DNA from: an uncultured Brevundimonas sp.
Lineage (GTDB): Bacteria > Pseudomonadota > Alphaproteobacteria > Caulobacterales > Caulobacteraceae
DNA: 8,025 bases
NCBI GenBank assembly: GCA_946481405.1
Contig: CAMLNY010000035.1
Span: 1-8,025, forward strand
Direction of reading: 5' to 3'
In this document: in pieces, positions 6,026-8,025 of the stretch
How positions within the stretch are numbered: position 1 is the stretch's first letter
Layout of the letters: each line of letters opens with the position of its first letter
Program-made: the position numbers and the translations under genes
The notes under the pieces: generated by a model
Seen by the model: only the letters and a program-made list of their open reading frames with translations
Told to the model about the DNA's origin: nothing
Databases searched by the model: none

Positions 6026-6687
6026 GTCACGGCCTCCGCGCCCGTCAGCGGGCGAGTGAGAACGGTCTTGTCGGGCGTCGCGCGCAGGGCCGCGTCCAGC
6101 ATCCGGAGATAGGTCGACTGCGGCGTCTCGATCAGGCCGAACTGGTCCAGATGCGGCGTCCGGAACTGGGCGTCCAGCAGCCGCCAGCCGCCCAGACGCA
6201 GGCGGGCGACCAGATGGGTCAGGGCCACCTTTGAGGAGTCGGTCGCCCGGCTGAACATACTCTCCCCGAAGAAGGCGCCGCCCAGGGTCACGCCGTAGAG
6301 GCCGCCGACCAGAACCTCGTCCCGCCAGCACTCGATACTGTGGGCGTAGCCCCGCTGATGCAGGTCCCGATAGAGGCCCATGATCGGGTCGTTGATCCAG
6401 GTCTCCTCACGACCGGCGCCGGCGGCGGCGCAGGCGCGAAGGACGGCGTCAAAGGCGGTATCCACCCGCACATCGAACGGGTCCCGCCGGATGGTGCGCC
6501 GCAGGCGAGCGGGGATGTGAAAGCGATCCAGCGGGAGGACGCCGCGCAGCTGCGGTTCGACCAGATAGACGCGTGGGTCGTCGCGGTCCTCGCCCATCGG
6601 AAAGACGCCATGGGCATAGCACCGCAGCAGGGCCACCCAGTCGAACGGGTCGGGCGGCGAGTAGGAGGCGGCTACCGGATCGGTCAT
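5992..6687 (-). CDS. aat: Leucyl/phenylalanyl-tRNA--protein transferase, 231 aa
   Basis: Aat transfers Leu or Phe from aminoacyl-tRNA to proteins with N-terminal Arg or Lys, marking them for ClpS/ClpAP degradation in the cytoplasm. Family motifs are all present: YAHGVFPMGE (24-33), TWI (96-98), AHSIECWRDEVLVGGLYGV (115-133), FFGESMFSR (139-147) with E142, SSKVAL (151-156), GGWRLLDAQF (166-175) and HLDQFG. The length is normal for the short alphaproteobacterial form, which lacks the N-terminal GGDLSP segment of E. coli. ATG at 6685-6687 is chosen because GGGGCGG lies just upstream; the TTG at 6700-6702 would put that site inside the coding region. The gene starts 22 bp after accC and is probably cotranscribed with it. 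Its 3' end overlaps the DUF2155 gene by 34 bp. Confidence 0.96.
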   Translation of the reverse strand: MTDPVAASYSPPDPFDWVALLRCYAHGVFPMGEDRDDPRVYLVEPQLRGVLPLDRFHIPARLRRTIRRDPFDVRVDTAFDAVLRACAAAGAGREETWINDPIMGLYRDLHQRGYAHSIECWRDEVLVGGLYGVTLGGAFFGESMFSRATDSSKVALTHLVARLRLGGWRLLDAQFRTPHLDQFGLIETPQSTYLRMLDAALRATPDKTVLTRPLTGAEAVTYALQPTTQAS

Positions 6688-6709
6688 CTGCAGCCGCCCC
6701 AACCGATTG

Positions 6710-7966
6710 TCAGGCGTCGCCCTTGTGACGCTTGGCCCACTTTTCCAGCCAGTGGATGTCGTATTCGCCCGACAGGATGTCCGGCTCGGCCAGCAGGCGC
6801 TGGAACAGGGGCACAGTGGTGTCCACGCCGCCGACGACGATCTCGTTCAGCGACCGTTTCAGGCGGGCGACGCACTCGGCGCGGTCGCGGCCGTGCACGA
6901 TCAGCTTGCCGATCAGGCTGTCGTAATAGGGCGGGATCGAATAGCCGGCGTAGATGGCGCTATCGAGCCGCACGCCCAGACCGCCCGGCGCGTGGAAGTC
7001 GGTGATGGTGCCGGGCGACGGGGTGAAGGTGTCGGGGTTTTCGGCGTTGATCCGGACCTCGATGGCGTGGCCTTCGAAGTGGATGTCCTCCTGCGTGAAC
7101 GACAACGGCAGGCCCGCGGCGATGCGGATCTGTTCGCGCACCAGATCGACGCCGGTGATGGCCTCGGTGACCGGGTGTTCGACCTGCAGGCGGGTGTTCA
7201 TCTCCATGAACCAGATGCGGTCGGAAAGCGCGGGCGAGGGGGCCTCTTCCAGCACCTTCTGGTGGCGACGCTGCAGGGAGCAGTCGCGCTCGCCCAGGTG
7301 GACGACGTTGCCGTGGCTGTCGGCCACGACCTGGATCTCGATGTGGCGCGGCTTCTGGAGGTAGCGCTCCATATAGACGGCGCCGTTGCCGAAGGCGGCC
7401 TTGGCCTCCGACTGGGCGGTCTGGACGGCCTCGACCAGATCGTCGGCGGTCATGGCGACCTTCATGCCGCGTCCGCCGCCGCCCGCCGCCGCCTTGACGA
7501 TCAGGGGGAAGCCAATGGACTTCGACGCCTCGATGGCGGCCTCGACGGTCTCGACCTCGCCGTCCGAGCCCGGAACGACCGGGATGCCGGCGTCCATGAC
7601 GGTCTTCTTGGCGGTGATCTTGTCTCCCATGACGCGGATGTGCTCCGGCGTCGGGCCGATGAAGGTCATGCCGTGGGCCTGGACGATCTCGGCGAAGCGG
7701 GCGTTCTCGGACAGGAAGCCATAGCCCGGGTGGATCGCCTGGGCGCCGGTGATCTCGGCCGCCGCGATGATCGAGGGGATGTTCAGATAGGACTTGGCGG
7801 CCGGAGCGGGGCCGATGCAGACGCTTTCGTCCGCCAGCCGCACCCACATGGCGCCGCGATCGGCTTCCGAGTGAACGGCCACGGTGGAGATGCCCATCTC
7901 CTTGCACGCGCGGTGAATCCGCAGCGCGATCTCGCCGCGGTTGGCGATCAGGACCTTGGTGAACAT
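6710..7966 (-). CDS. accC: Biotin carboxylase subunit of acetyl-CoA carboxylase, with internal ~32-codon deletion (418 aa)
   Basis: AccC carboxylates the biotin on AccB using ATP and bicarbonate, the first step of fatty acid synthesis. The N-terminal domain ([14 protein letters not shown], 4-17), the glycine-rich ATP-grasp loop ([13 protein letters not shown], 158-170), [15 protein letters not shown] (223-237), [14 protein letters not shown] (255-268; E255, N257 and R259 equal E. coli E288, N290 and R292) and RINAENP (R305, equal to R338) are all present. The protein has 418 residues instead of about 448. [10 protein letters not shown] (240-249) runs directly into RIWFMEMN (250-257), so E. 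coli residues 251-282, with metal ligand E276, have no counterpart. The frame is kept and both flanks are well conserved. As written, the enzyme should be inactive or badly misfolded. The start ATG lies 4 bp after the accB stop. Confidence 0.95.
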   Translation of the reverse strand: MFTKVLIANRGEIALRIHRACKEMGISTVAVHSEADRGAMWVRLADESVCIGPAPAAKSYLNIPSIIAAAEITGAQAIHPGYGFLSENARFAEIVQAHGMTFIGPTPEHIRVMGDKITAKKTVMDAGIPVVPGSDGEVETVEAAIEASKSIGFPLIVKAAAGGGGRGMKVAMTADDLVEAVQTAQSEAKAAFGNGAVYMERYLQKPRHIEIQVVADSHGNVVHLGERDCSLQRRHQKVLEEAPSPALSDRIWFMEMNTRLQVEHPVTEAITGVDLVREQIRIAAGLPLSFTQEDIHFEGHAIEVRINAENPDTFTPSPGTITDFHAPGGLGVRLDSAIYAGYSIPPYYDSLIGKLIVHGRDRAECVARLKRSLNEIVVGGVDTTVPLFQRLLAEPDILSGEYDIHWLEKWAKRHKGDA

Positions 7967-7970
7967 GGCC

Positions 7971-8025
7971 TCAGGCCTCGAGCACGACGAGCGGTTCGCC
8001 GAACTCGACGGGCTGGGCGTCGCCG
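7971..8025 (-). CDS. accB: 3' end of biotin carboxyl carrier protein (partial)
   Basis: The last 17 codons before a TGA at 7971-7973 read [17 protein letters not shown]. This matches the end of the biotinyl domain of AccB, whose family tail resembles NGQPVEYGQPLFVIE. The biotinylated Lys lies outside the window. The gene sits directly upstream of accC with a 4-bp gap, the standard accBC arrangement, which supports the call despite the short fragment. Confidence 0.9.
   Translation of the reverse strand, partial: GDAQPVEFGEPLVVLEA

Noticed and set aside
6040..6055. Hairpin CGCCCG-TCAG-CGGGCG as a terminator for the DUF2155 transcript
   Set aside because: The stem is only 6 bp with no T run, and it lies within aat coding sequence; such short GC stems are expected by chance here.

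Overview
The window is GC-rich chromosomal DNA of an alphaproteobacterium. The arrangement accB-accC-aat next to a DUF2155 gene and an NDUFA12-like complex I gene is typical of that class. One promoter-like site resembles the Caulobacter -10 consensus, and protein-level resemblance points to Caulobacterales, perhaps Brevundimonas. The genus is inferred from memory, not searched.

Layout: (1) 2-82, + strand, the last codons of an unidentified gene. It ends at a strong bidirectional terminator (102-129). (2) 140-4754, - strand, five closely packed genes that read like one operon, transcribed right to left. First comes a large degenerate relative of the B12-dependent ribonucleotide reductase NrdJ, split into an N-terminal ORF (4754-2904) and a C-terminal ORF (2916-2086) that overlap out of frame. 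Next are a hotdog-fold acyl-CoA thioesterase (2085-1678) and two exported pentapeptide-repeat proteins (1602-1117 and 1054-140). (3) 4755-4961, a divergent intergenic region with promoter-like signals. (4) 4962-6025, + strand, an NDUFA12-family protein and an exported DUF2155 protein, overlapping by ATGA. (5) 5992-8025, - strand, the accB 3' end, accC and aat. The aat 3' end overlaps the DUF2155 gene tail to tail by 34 bp.

Two things stand out. First, the NrdJ relative is colinear with NrdJ from end to end but has lost the segment and motifs needed for catalysis, while its C-terminal domain with a CxxC...CxxC end is almost unchanged. It looks like a catalytically dead reductase kept for another role, or a gene in decay. 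Second, accC has an in-frame gap of about 32 codons relative to E. coli AccC, removing the segment that holds metal ligand Glu276. This is unexpected in a normally essential enzyme and is either an assembly error or a real lesion.

The remaining genes look intact. AccB and AccC act in fatty acid synthesis, Aat in N-end-rule protein degradation, and the NDUFA12 homologue in respiratory complex I. The DUF2155 and pentapeptide proteins are exported and their functions are unknown.
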